Positions 54,764 to 62,774 of a stretch of DNA of 64,000 nt are shown in pieces. The stretch comes from Actinosynnema sp. ALI-1.44. Lineage in GTDB: Bacteria > Actinomycetota > Actinomycetes > Mycobacteriales > Pseudonocardiaceae. The DNA is taken from assembly GCF_001984155.1 (NCBI RefSeq), contig NZ_MTQO01000045.1, positions 372,001 to 436,000 on the forward strand, read 5' to 3'. Numbering within the stretch: the stretch's first letter is position 1; every line of letters starts with the position of its first letter. The notes under the pieces are model-generated. The model made no database searches, was not told where the DNA came from, and saw only the letters and a program-made list of their open reading frames with translations. The translations under genes and the position numbers were made by a program.

Positions 54764-54810
54764 TCCTTCTTCCTCCCTAGTAGGACGGTTGGTACACAGT
54801 GGACTGCGGG

Positions 54811-55161
54811 TCATCGCCGCACGCGCAGCCGGGTCAGCTCCATGCCGCTCTGGTGCAGTTCGACCTCGAAGACCCCGGGAACGTCGGTGACGAGGGCCAG
54901 CGTCGACGGGCGTCCCGCAACGAGAGCGGCCGTGCGGTCGTAACCGTGCAGGTGCAGTTCGTCTGCGACATCGGAGGTCACGACGATCTGGACCGAGTCA
55001 CCGGTGCGTGCCTCGATCCGGTCAGGCCCGGTGACCTTGTCCCCTTCAACCACGACGAACAGGTGTCGCTGATCCGAGGTGACCGCAGTGTGGTCCTGTC
55101 CACAGGCTGAGCTCGCCAGCAGCCCGGCAGCGAGCAAGGCCGTGCCGAATCCACGCTTCAT
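54811..55161 (-). CDS. cupredoxin-like lipoprotein
   Basis: 116 aa. Signal peptide with lipobox LASSAC (Cys20), so it is anchored on the outside of the membrane. The remainder is a single beta sandwich with RIEARTGDSVQIVVTSDVADELHLHGYDRTA and GVFEVELHQSGMELTRLRV. This resembles plastocyanin-like domains but lacks the usual Cys copper ligand; only the His residues in ELHLHGYD and ELHQSGM remain. The start overlaps the upstream epimerase stop as ATGA, so the two are co-translated. A structural or copper-binding role is open. Confidence 0.82.
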   Translation of the reverse strand: MKRGFGTALLAAGLLASSACGQDHTAVTSDQRHLFVVVEGDKVTGPDRIEARTGDSVQIVVTSDVADELHLHGYDRTAALVAGRPSTLALVTDVPGVFEVELHQSGMELTRLRVRR

Positions 55162-56090
55162 TTGCCCGCCATGTGCACGTGCCGCAGGCCTTCGTGGCAA
55201 CTCGGATACTCGGGTTCCCACCCAAGTTCCCGCTTGGCCTTCTCGTTGGACAGCCGAATCCGCGTACCCACCATCAGCGCGTGCATGTACGGCGTCGCCC
55301 GAAGCAAACAGTCCGGCAGTGTGCGTGGTGCTGGCGCATTGGCCGCCTTCGCGACAGCGGCGACGAAACCGGCGAAGGGGATGGGGTTGTCGTCAACGAT
55401 GTTGTATGCCTGACCGGCCCGACCCCGTTCGAGGGCCGCGACAGTGGCCGCGGCCGCATCGGCGATGTGGATCGGGCACGTGATCCCGGACGGTCTCGGC
55501 ATCGGCAGCATCCGTCGTGCGGCCATCGCCATCAGTTTGCGGGTGCTCGGCTCAGGGCCGTAGAACAACCCGTACCGCAGCGCGATCCCCTCGATACCCG
55601 TGGCGGCGAACGTCTGCCGCTCGTTGGACCGCATCGACCGCATGTGCCGCTCGAACGCGCCCTTGCCAGGAGGGGCGAACGGATGGTCTTCTGTGAGCGC
55701 CGTCTCGCCGTGGTCATGGTAGCCGTAGCCAAGGAAGAACGACTGCGTGACGAACCGGCGTGCGCCGACCGACTCGGCCGCGCGCAACAGGTTCGCCGTC
55801 CCCTTCTCGCGCAGATCGTCGGTCGCGTGGAGATCCCGGTGCCGAAGCGGCATGCCGGTGATGGCGGTCGCCTGGTGTATCACCGCGTCGGCGCGACAGC
55901 TGTCGAGCGCCTCGAGCAGCCGCTGCTCGTCCATCACGTCGACCACCCGCATCTGGACACCCGCATCCTGCAGCCGACGCGCCCGATCCGCCGACCGAGT
56001 CAGTCCGACAACCGTGTGACCGGCTGCACGAAGCCGCGGCACGAGGACACTTCCGAGCGTGCCCGTCGCACCGGCAAGCACGACTCTCAT
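55158..56090 (-). CDS. NAD(P)-dependent epimerase/dehydratase, paralogue of 53825-54763
   Basis: 310 aa from the ATG at 56090, with GAGGTGG upstream. Rossmann motif MRVVLAGATGTLGSVLVPRL at 1-20. The mid-section RRFVTQSFFLGYGYHDHGETALTEDHPFAP and LRYGLFYGPEPS match the downstream paralogue closely. Again the classical catalytic Tyr/Lys pair is replaced (GYGYHDHG). First gene of a probable four- or five-gene transcript (epimerase, lipoprotein, epimerase, membrane proteins). Confidence 0.87.
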   Translation of the reverse strand: MRVVLAGATGTLGSVLVPRLRAAGHTVVGLTRSADRARRLQDAGVQMRVVDVMDEQRLLEALDSCRADAVIHQATAITGMPLRHRDLHATDDLREKGTANLLRAAESVGARRFVTQSFFLGYGYHDHGETALTEDHPFAPPGKGAFERHMRSMRSNERQTFAATGIEGIALRYGLFYGPEPSTRKLMAMAARRMLPMPRPSGITCPIHIADAAAATVAALERGRAGQAYNIVDDNPIPFAGFVAAVAKAANAPAPRTLPDCLLRATPYMHALMVGTRIRLSNEKAKRELGWEPEYPSCHEGLRHVHMAGK

Positions 56091-57199
56091 CGCGCCACCT
56101 CGTTCCAGCCGGTAGCACACCACATCCGATTACCCCTGAGGCGCATCTGAGGATGATCCTTCCCGCACTGCGGCCTGCGGGTCGGGCCGCTCGATCATTC
56201 AGACGAACCAGCGCGGCCACGTGTGACATCCGAAGACGACCGCTTGTTCGCGTGGTGTCACTGAACGGCTGGAAGAGTGCTTGGGTTGACTTACCAGTTC
56301 GCTCGACGCGATTCCCAGCGCGGCCCGCGACGACGCCTCGTGTTCGTAGGCCTCAGTGTCGTCACCCGATCAAGGGGCACAACGACCACGTCGGCATCGG
56401 CTCAACCGACATCGCCGCCTCGATGCTCGCCTTCCTCAGGCGCCACAACACCCACGCCGAGACCATCGAGTCCCACCGGGGTGCCCTGCCGCCCTACCCA
56501 CTCCTGCTGCATCGCCTCCACCACGCCCGGCGGATGATCAACGGCTCATTAGCAGCACGACCGACCACGAACCGTGGCTACCAGACCACTTCTGACACGA
56601 GTCACGGCATGGCCGTCGACGTCAAGACTCACCACCGTCAAGACTCACCGCGGACGCGCCGTCGTCGGTTGGCGCCAAGTTCTGGACGGTCACGAGCACT
56701 GATGGTGGACCGATGGCGCCGGATACCAGATCCAACCTCCACGAGGCGTCAGCGCTGACGCTTCTGGCACAGAGTGGCGGACGGTGACGTGGGCGTTGGC
56801 GTTGACGACCACCACCGCGCCGGAGTTTGTGCCGCCGAGTCAGCGTTGCCCCCTGTGCTGGTGCCCACGGGTGTGGCAGTGCTCTGTGTTTGCTGCAGTT
56901 TCTTTGATTGCGATCGTCGGCCGGTAATCCGCAATTCAATCTACGGAGCCGTCGAGAAAGGCGTGACGGTCGTTCACCCCACACTTTCCGGGCCAGTTGG
57001 ATTGTTCGCTTCGAAACTGATCATCGCCTAAGTCGCCTCGACCAGCTGACGACATGTTCGTCTCAACGTTGCTTCAATACATGGCCGATGGTGTCATTTG
57101 TCGTCGCGTCATCAATGGCGCGTTGCTCCTCGAAAGATTCTTCACGCACATACTCACAGGTGACTGTGCCGAAGCCGTTCGTGACGCCTGTTCAGGGCA
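56091..57199. other. 1.1-kb gene-poor region
   Basis: No intact gene can be supported. A plus frame at ~56360-56460 contains KGHNDHVGIGSTDIAASMLAFLRRHN, which could be the end of an alpha/beta-hydrolase-like protein, but nothing complete surrounds it. GC falls noticeably at 56900-57130. The rest appears non-coding or decayed. Confidence 0.5.
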
Positions 57200-57450
57200 G
57201 CCGCCCGTCGAACACAGCCAGACACCGACCAGATCCAGGCCGCCATAGCCGCTGAGCACGCACGGGCCCCATCCGCTGAGGCCACCGAGTGGGTGGTCAT
57301 CGCCGAGCTTTATGCCGCGCTGGAGGAACTTGATCCGTCGCCGGTCGTGGCGCTCAACCGTACTGTCGCGCTCGCCATGGCGACCACGCCCCAGGCCGGT
57401 TTGGAGCTGCTCGCCAAGATCTGCGCGCTTGACCTGGTCGAACCCGGTCG
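57200..57450 (+). pseudogene. remnant of a sigma-70/ECF factor with DUF6596-type C-terminal region
   Basis: The frame reads DQIQAAIAAEHARAPSAEAT, then EWVVIAELYAALEELDPSPV and VALNRTVALAMATTPQAGLELL, the highly conserved C-terminal part of actinobacterial sigma factors of the SigG/ECF type with a TPR-like tail. The N-terminal sigma regions are absent and the similarity ends after LDLVEP, so only an internal piece remains. Confidence 0.75.
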
Positions 57451-57636
57451 AGAAGCGGCACCTGCAAGCGAGCAAGGCTTGCCGCCCTTGACTGGCTCGA
57501 AGACTTCGCTGTCGGTGTCGAGTTCTGCGATCGGTTGGCGTCCTTGCTGTGAACGCGGGTTGGAGCGAAGGTCTCCGACGCCTGCGCTGTCGGCGACAGG
57601 GCCCGCATCTCACACCGATGGAAAGGGAGATTTGTT

Positions 57637-57974
57637 ATGACAGCTCAATTGGTTTGGTTCGAGTTGGCCAACCCGGACACCAACCGTGCCCGCGAGTTTA
57701 CGGATCCTTGGTGGGCTGGAAGTTCAGCGACTTTGGCGGCATGGACTACCAGATGGTTGATGGCGCCCAGCCCGGGGGCGCAGTGACCGCTGGCGAGGGC
57801 AAACGCCCAGTTGTCCACTTCTCCACCGACGACATCGACGCTTCGGTAACCAAGGTCAAGGAACTCGGCGGCACCGCCGGCGACGTGCCGGAAATCCCTG
57901 GGGTCGGCCGGATGGCGCATTGCCAGGACGACCAGGGCACGACTATCGGCCTCTACCAGCCGACGCAGGCATGA
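57637..57974 (+). pseudogene. VOC-family gene broken by a single-base deletion
   Basis: GGAAAGGGAG precedes an ATG at 57637 that starts MTAQLVWFELANPDTNRAREF. The frame then leaves the family, while the next frame continues with YGSLVGWKFSDFGGMDYQMV and runs to the normal end IGLYQPTQA. Loss of one base near 57697-57699 (GAGTTTACGG where GAGTTCTACGG is expected) explains this. Everything else is intact, so the mutation is recent or could be a sequencing error. Confidence 0.8.
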
Positions 57975-58011
57975 CAAGCACAACCAACCAGTCAGGGAGG
58001 TACGTCGTCAC

Positions 58012-58479
58012 ATGACGAATCAAATTGAGCTCGTTGCGCGCACCCTTGCCGAGCGCCGTTCCGCAGCGCAGGAGCGCGTGCAGGCCAGCAGCCAGTTCTG
58101 GCTCGCATCGGGCAGCAGTCAGGGGCCACATCTCATCCCGGTCGCATACGTCTGGGACTCGGGCGAATTCGTCACGGCCACTTTCGAGAGAAGCCGCACC
58201 GTCAGCAACCTCAAGCGAACAAGCCACGCCCGGATCGCGCTCGGTGACACGACGGATGTCGTGATGGTCGACGCTCGCGCCCGGTTCGTCCCGGTTCCCG
58301 CGATCGATCCGAACCTCGCTGATCGATACGCTGAGGTCTCCCATGATCCGCGCAGTATGCCCGGGTTCGTCTATATTCGCCTAACGCCAGAACGGATCCA
58401 GGTTTGGAATGGATTTCACGAATTCTCCGGACGAACAGTCATGCAGAATTCTCAGTGGCTAACCGCTCCCGTCGACTAG
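58012..58479 (+). CDS. pyridoxamine 5'-phosphate oxidase-like flavin/F420-binding split-barrel protein
   Basis: 155 aa. The split beta barrel is recognisable: SQFWLASGSSQGPHLIPVAYVWDSGEFVTATFERSRTVSNL, then ARIALGDTTDVVMVDARARF, and a final RLTPERIQVWNG strand. Proteins of this group bind FMN, F420 or heme-degradation substrates; which one is not determinable. Start supported by GGGAGGT upstream of the ATG. It follows a broken VOC gene and abuts an IS1380 remnant on the other strand, whose stop overlaps this gene's stop. Confidence 0.85.
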   Translation: MTNQIELVARTLAERRSAAQERVQASSQFWLASGSSQGPHLIPVAYVWDSGEFVTATFERSRTVSNLKRTSHARIALGDTTDVVMVDARARFVPVPAIDPNLADRYAEVSHDPRSMPGFVYIRLTPERIQVWNGFHEFSGRTVMQNSQWLTAPVD

Positions 58480-58935
58480 ACCGAGAATTGTTTGCGGATC
58501 GCGCCACGGATATGTCTGCGCTCCAGAAGCCGCAGGCGTCTGGGCTCCCGCCGCCGGGCTTCGTGGTCGGTCAGGGCGAGCATCTGGGTCCAGGCGGTGA
58601 GGTTCCGGCGCGAGGGCGACGGTTGCGACCCAGATCCGGTTGTGGGCGAAGCCGTGCAAGGGCAGGTTGGTCAGCCCGGTGGTCTTGGCGGCGCGGATGC
58701 GGTCCTCGGCGCGGGCCCGGCGGCGGTGGCGCAGTTCCAGATCCGGCATCTGTCCGCGGGGTGTGTTGGTGGCGAACGCGGTCAGCCGGAGTCCATCCGC
58801 GTCGGTGAACCGCCACTGCGCGCGGGGGTGGGGTCGTTCCTTGCGGATCGACCCCGCATCCCTTTCGGCCATCCCGACAGGTCGAGCACGCCGGTGGCCT
58901 CGGCGCCCCAAGGGCAAAGTCACACGTTTCAACTC
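58476..58935 (-). pseudogene. C-terminal remnant of an IS1380-family transposase, frameshifted
   Basis: Pieces in different frames read LDLSGWPKGMR, then VRKERPHPRAQ-like, WRFTDADGLRLTAFATNTPR, LELRHRRRARAEDRIRAAK, TGLTNLPLHGFAHNRIWV, then in another frame NLTAWTQMLALTDHEARRRE and LLERRHIRGAIRKQFSV with a TAG at 58476. This is the conserved C-terminal third of IS1380-type transposases with at least two frameshifts. The N-terminal two thirds are missing. Confidence 0.8.
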
Positions 58936-59408
58936 CCGCTGTGGTGCAGCCGAACAGGGGGCAGCAGCTGGACGGCCTGGGCGAGCCGATCTGGAACGAC
59001 GGCGCGTCGCTGTACCTCGACGCGCACGAGGGTTTCCTGCGGGCTTCGCTGGCGCCCGTCGATGGACTTCGAACTGGACACAGGCATGCTCCTGCGTGAG
59101 GGCGATGTTCAGGAGTTTCTCCAGGCTGCCTACGACACCGAGATCGTGGACATACATATCTCGCATACCGCCACCGACCGTCTGATCCCGATCACGTGCG
59201 CGGCCCAGGGAATCCGCGCGGTGCTGAACGCCGAATTCGATCTGATCACCCGCCCGGCGCCAGCTTCGACGTCGATATCTAGTATCGACTCGGGCAGGTC
59301 GGTGCCGAGCCTGTCGGGGCGTACCTCGGTGTCGCACGCGACTCAGTTTGGTGGCATTTCTTCAGCGGTCCGGCGAATTCTGCCGAGGCGTATCCCGTGC
59401 CGCCGTGG
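58936..59408. other. 473-bp region without a supportable gene
   Basis: A plus frame from 59063 reads MDFELDTGMLLREGDVQEFL and continues for ~70 codons, but has no ribosome site or recognisable family. It may be another decayed insertion flanking the IS1380 fragment. Confidence 0.4.
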
Positions 59409-59837
59409 TTACCCAGCTGCGTCTTGGGCATGGCGCCGTTTCGGCGCGAGCACCCGCCGCCTCCAAAACTGCTGAACCGGCCGTCCACCACCGAAGCACC
59501 AGATGGCGATCACCGGATCGCAGATGGCACAGCCAAGGGACGAGGTGTGGGCGAAGGGGAGGATCGGGGTGCCCTTGATGTGGTGAACCACGTCCAAGGC
59601 GGTGTGCAGGAGCCAGGCGATCCCGATGTAGGTCCAGGACTCCAGGCCGCGGTACGCGCAGTAGGTCACTGCGGCGGTGAATGCGATCTCCCACGGCCCG
59701 AACCCGCCGCTGCTGAGATACGCGGCTCCGGCGCCCGCGACCATGATCGCGTTGAAGCGGCGGCGGTGCGGCTCGGCGATGAGGGAGTTGGCGAGGACGT
59801 AGAGGATGCCGATGAGGACGGCGGAAACGACGATCAC
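59409..59837 (-). CDS. DUF6010-family membrane protein
   Basis: 142 aa from a GTG start (VIVVSAVLIGILYVLANSLIAEPHRRRFNAIMVAG). Four to five hydrophobic helices. The sequences SSGGFGPWEIAFTAAVTYCAYRGL and AWLLHTALDVVHHIKGTPILPFAHTSSLGCAICDPVIA, with several intramembrane His and Cys, are the family signature. Function unknown in general. It is divergent from a GlxA-type regulator with an 82-bp gap, the arrangement commonly seen for DUF6010 genes, and is probably its target. Confidence 0.85.
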   Translation of the reverse strand: MIVVSAVLIGILYVLANSLIAEPHRRRFNAIMVAGAGAAYLSSGGFGPWEIAFTAAVTYCAYRGLESWTYIGIAWLLHTALDVVHHIKGTPILPFAHTSSLGCAICDPVIAIWCFGGGRPVQQFWRRRVLAPKRRHAQDAAG

Positions 59838-59919
59838 GACCTGAAGCTAACGGCGGCCACGCGCCACCGGAACGGGCTGAACTGCCATCTTCTACCGGAT
59901 TCTCGCCAGCTACAGTCCG

Positions 59920-60861
59920 GTGGTGCACACGGTGGCGGTTCTCGCGCTGGACCAGGTCATCCCGTTCGACCTGGCTACGCCGATCGAGGTCTTCACACGG
60001 ACCCGCCTGCCCGACGGCCGGGAGCCGTACCAGGTGCTGATCTGCGGCGTTACGCCGACCGTGCACGCGGGCGCGTTCACACTGCAGCCGCCGCACGGGC
60101 TGGACGCGCTGGCCGAGGCGGACACGATCGTCCTCCCCGGCTGTGCCGACCCCGCACCCGTGCCGGAAAAGGTCCTCGACGCGCTCCGACAGGCCGCTGC
60201 GCGGGGAGCCCGGCTCGCTTCGATCTGCTCTGGTGCCTTCGTCCTCGCCGCCACGGGACTGCTCGACGGGCTGCGAGCGACCACGCACTGGCGTGCCGCG
60301 GGTGCCCTCACCGCGCTCCGCCCCGCGATCGAGGTCGATTCCGGTGTGCTGTACGTGGACAACGGACAGTTCCTCACGTCGGCGGGTGCCGCGGCTGGGC
60401 TGGACCTGTGCCTGCACATGATCCGCCGTGACCACGGTTCGGCCGTCGCCGCCGACGCGGCCCGCCTGTCGGTGATGCCGCTCGAACGCGAGGGCGGGCA
60501 GGCGCAGTTCATCGTCCACGACCAGCCGCCCGCGCCGCGGGGCTCCGTGCTGGAACCGCTGCTGCGGTGGCTACAGGACAACGCCGCGCACAATCTCACA
60601 CTGGCGAAGATCGCGGACCACGCGGGAATGAGCCCGCGCACCCTCAACCGCCGTTTCCGCGAGCAGACTGGCACCACACCGCTGCAGTGGCTGCACCTGG
60701 CCCGCATCCGCCAGGCGCAGCACCTGCTGGAGACAACCGACCACGCGATCGACCGCATCGCCGGCGAAGTCGGCTTCGGCTCGCCGACCGCGTTCCGCGA
60801 CCGGTTCAGGCGCGTCGTCGGCACCAGCCCCCGTGGCTACCGCGCCGCCTTCCGGGGCTGA
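59920..60861 (+). CDS. GlxA-family regulator (DJ-1/PfpI domain plus AraC HTH)
   Basis: 313 aa from a GTG start. Residues ~5-175 form the DJ-1/PfpI fold with the elbow Cys in LASICSGAFVLAATG, and residues ~215-310 the AraC double HTH (LTLAKIADHAGMSPRTLNRRFREQ and IDRIAGEVGFGSPTAFRDRFRR, ending TSPRGYRAAF). These regulators respond to small molecules through the first domain. Divergent from DUF6010. Overall length and both domains are normal. Confidence 0.93.
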   Translation: MVHTVAVLALDQVIPFDLATPIEVFTRTRLPDGREPYQVLICGVTPTVHAGAFTLQPPHGLDALAEADTIVLPGCADPAPVPEKVLDALRQAAARGARLASICSGAFVLAATGLLDGLRATTHWRAAGALTALRPAIEVDSGVLYVDNGQFLTSAGAAAGLDLCLHMIRRDHGSAVAADAARLSVMPLEREGGQAQFIVHDQPPAPRGSVLEPLLRWLQDNAAHNLTLAKIADHAGMSPRTLNRRFREQTGTTPLQWLHLARIRQAQHLLETTDHAIDRIAGEVGFGSPTAFRDRFRRVVGTSPRGYRAAFRG

Positions 60862-60989
60862 GCCACGCACGTGCTCCGGTGAACGGCTCCAGGATGTCCG
60901 GCTTCGTGCGGTGCGGCGGGATCCACCAGCACCACCGGTCCGCTGCTGTTGGTGTCTCGCTGGGACCACCACGAACAGATCACCAGCCC

Positions 60990-61400
60990 GCTGATGCCGT
61001 TTGCGGGTCGCGCAGGGGAATGCCGTAGTCGGTGGCGAGTGCGACGAGCGACCAGCCACGGTTGACGTAAAGCTCCCGGAAAGTCTGTTCGGGCAGTCGT
61101 TCCCGCAGCTGTGTCTGAAGGGTGTCGACGGCGGTGGGTGGCTGGTGAGTGAGCAGGCAACGCGGCGTCGAAGGTGTCAGGATCGGCTCCAGGCAGGTCG
61201 AGCCCGTCGGCGAGCTCGTGGGGTGCGGCCGCGGTACGGGTCGAGCGCAGGACCATTGTGGCGACGGCCGTGATCTCCACACCGTAGTGCTGGATCGTGC
61301 GCCACTCCGTGCGCAGGAACTCCAGCGCCAAGTCCGGGTCGCGCGGCGATACCCCGATCGGGACCACCACATCGGCAGCAGCCGACGCAAAGATTCACGC
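60990..61400 (-). pseudogene. fragments of a Mu-type integrase/transposase C-terminal region
   Basis: One minus frame reads VSPRDPDLALEFLRTEWRTI and QHYGVEIT; the next frame continues HNGPALDPYRGRT. Together they recall the C-terminal region of actinobacterial Mu-type transposases (...GVEI-YDGPAL-PYR). Further on a frame reads LRERLPEQTFRELYVNRGWS, possibly from a second gene. The mixture of frames shows decay; family assignment is moderate. Confidence 0.5.
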
Positions 61401-61513
61401 CAACACCGTCAACACCCTGGAGCAGGCAGGTGACCCTATTTCGCGGTGTTGATCATCGTGCTCCAGATCTGCTCCAGATCCGTCAACAACCATCCACTAG
61501 GATAGAGAAAAAG

Positions 61514-61552
61514 ATCAGCCTCCGACCCTGCGCCCGCAGGTCGGAGGCTGAT
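61514..61552. terminator. bidirectional hairpin terminator
   Basis: Fourteen-bp perfect arms (ATCAGCCTCCGACC and its complement) enclose an 11-nt loop that can pair further. An A-run on the left and a T-rich stretch on the right allow termination in both directions. On the minus strand it lies directly after the tRNA/tmRNA 3'-end fragment, as expected for the terminator of that RNA gene. Confidence 0.85.
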
Positions 61553-61570
61553 TTCTGAAAATTCAACAAC

Positions 61571-61597
61571 TGTGGAGCTGAGGGGATTCGAACCTCT
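61571..61597 (-). other. tRNA/tmRNA 3'-end fragment, probable attachment site
   Basis: The minus strand reads AGAGGTTCGAATCCCCTCAG followed by CTCCACA: a T-arm with the invariant TTCGAAT loop, and the 3' half of an acceptor stem. No matching 5' acceptor strand (GGAGCTG or GGGGCTG) or D-arm is present in the expected 75 nt. The CAGCTCCAC end equals the tmRNA (ssrA) 3' end, a frequent island integration site. Followed by a terminator, it looks like the displaced 3' end left by an integrative element lying to the right. Confidence 0.6.
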
Positions 61598-61800
61598 GCC
61601 CCCACTACCAGCGTAGTTCGGGTAAGACCACTGACCAGTACCTTTTCGAATCCGCAGGAAAACACGGTTCCATTCGCTGCAATTGAGACCAGTTGAGTGC
61701 AGTTCAGGCCACATGTACTCTCCAGGTTTTCTCCACGTATAGCAGTGTGAAACTCCAACAGGCGCCAACTGCCACCAACGAGACGCTCTTAATCAACAGC

Positions 61801-62657
61801 TTAGTTTAGAGCGTGTCTCATGTGGCGGCTTTTTCGGAGTTTCTTGTAGCAGGTGAGCGTGGCGGCGAGGGTGAGGAAGGCGCAGAAGTGGTTGGCGTAG
61901 CGGTCGTAGCGGATGTTGAGTCGGTGATAGCCGAACAGCCAGGCGACGGATCGTTCGACCACCCAACGGTGTTTGCCCAGCTTGGTGCTCGATTCGATTC
62001 CTTTGCGAGCGATACGCACGACGATGCCCTGGTCCCGCACCCACCGTCGGAGGTCGATCTGGTCGTAGGCCTTGTCGCCGTGCAGCTTGGCGGGTGTGCG
62101 GCGGCGGGGTCCGCGCCGAGACCTGACCGCGGGGATCGCCATCACCAAGGGTTTGAGGGCGTAGGAGTCGTTGGTGTTGGCGGCGGACACCGCCACCGAC
62201 AACGGGATCCCAGCGCAGTCGGTCAGCACGTGGATCTTCGATCCGGTCTTGCCGCGGTCGACTGGGTTCGGCCCGGTCATAGGTCCCCTTTTTTGGCCCT
62301 GACCGATGCTCCGTCCAGGACCGCCCGTGACCAGTCGATCAGGCCCTGGCTGCCCAACTCGTCCAGCACCGCGCGGTGCAACCGACGCCACAAACCGGCT
62401 TTGGTCCACTCGGTGAACCGACGATGTGCCGTGGGCACGGTGACCCCGAACGACAACGGCAACAGCCGCCAGGCGCAACCACTGGTCAACACGAACACGA
62501 TCGCGGTGAACACCGCACGATCATCCACCGGCGCGGTCCCGCCGCCCTGCGGACGTACACCAAACCCTGGAATCAACGGCCGCGCCAACGCCCACAACTC
62601 ATCCGGCACCAACCGCCGCGACAGATCATCCACCACCTGAATGATCATGACACACAT
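61801..62657 (-). CDS. IS5-family transposase, two frames joined by probable -1 frameshift
   Basis: The first frame (62657 to the TGA at 62277) encodes the N-terminal domain, with DELWALARPLIPGFGVRPQG, TSGCAWRLLPLSFGVTVPTA and the DDE Asp region VLDGASVRAKKG. The second frame resumes at the same point with GPNPVDRGKTGSKIHVLTD and carries the rest of the DDE core (LHGDKAYDQIDLRRWV, then HRWVVERSVAWLFGYHRLNIRYDR). The joint is CAAAAAAGGGG (A-run at 62289-62294), a classical slippery site. The fused product is ~280 aa. The stop lies 6 bp outside the IS end. Confidence 0.85.
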
Positions 62658-62680
62658 GATCAACCACGTGAGACACCCTC
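61809..62680 (-). mobile_element. complete IS5-family (IS427-group-like) insertion sequence
   Basis: 872 bp. Imperfect terminal inverted repeats: GAGCGTGTCTCATGTGG at the left end and GAGGGTGTCTCACGTGG (reverse complement of the right end). They are flanked on both sides by TTA (61806-61808 and 62681-62683), a 3-bp target duplication. Contains one transposase split in two frames. Inserted between the att-like fragment and the unknown gene at 62775, so within the putative island. Confidence 0.85.
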
Positions 62681-62774
62681 TTAGTGCCTGGTCGGATACT
62701 CGATTCAGTGCCGGTGCGGGCCTTGCTGTCGCATCGCCAGCCCGGCCCCCGCGTCCGGCGGCTATTGTGGCCAC

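Noticed and set aside
61571-61680. Complete tRNA gene
   Set aside because: Only T-arm and 3' acceptor strand are present. No D-arm, anticodon arm or complementary 5' acceptor strand is found.
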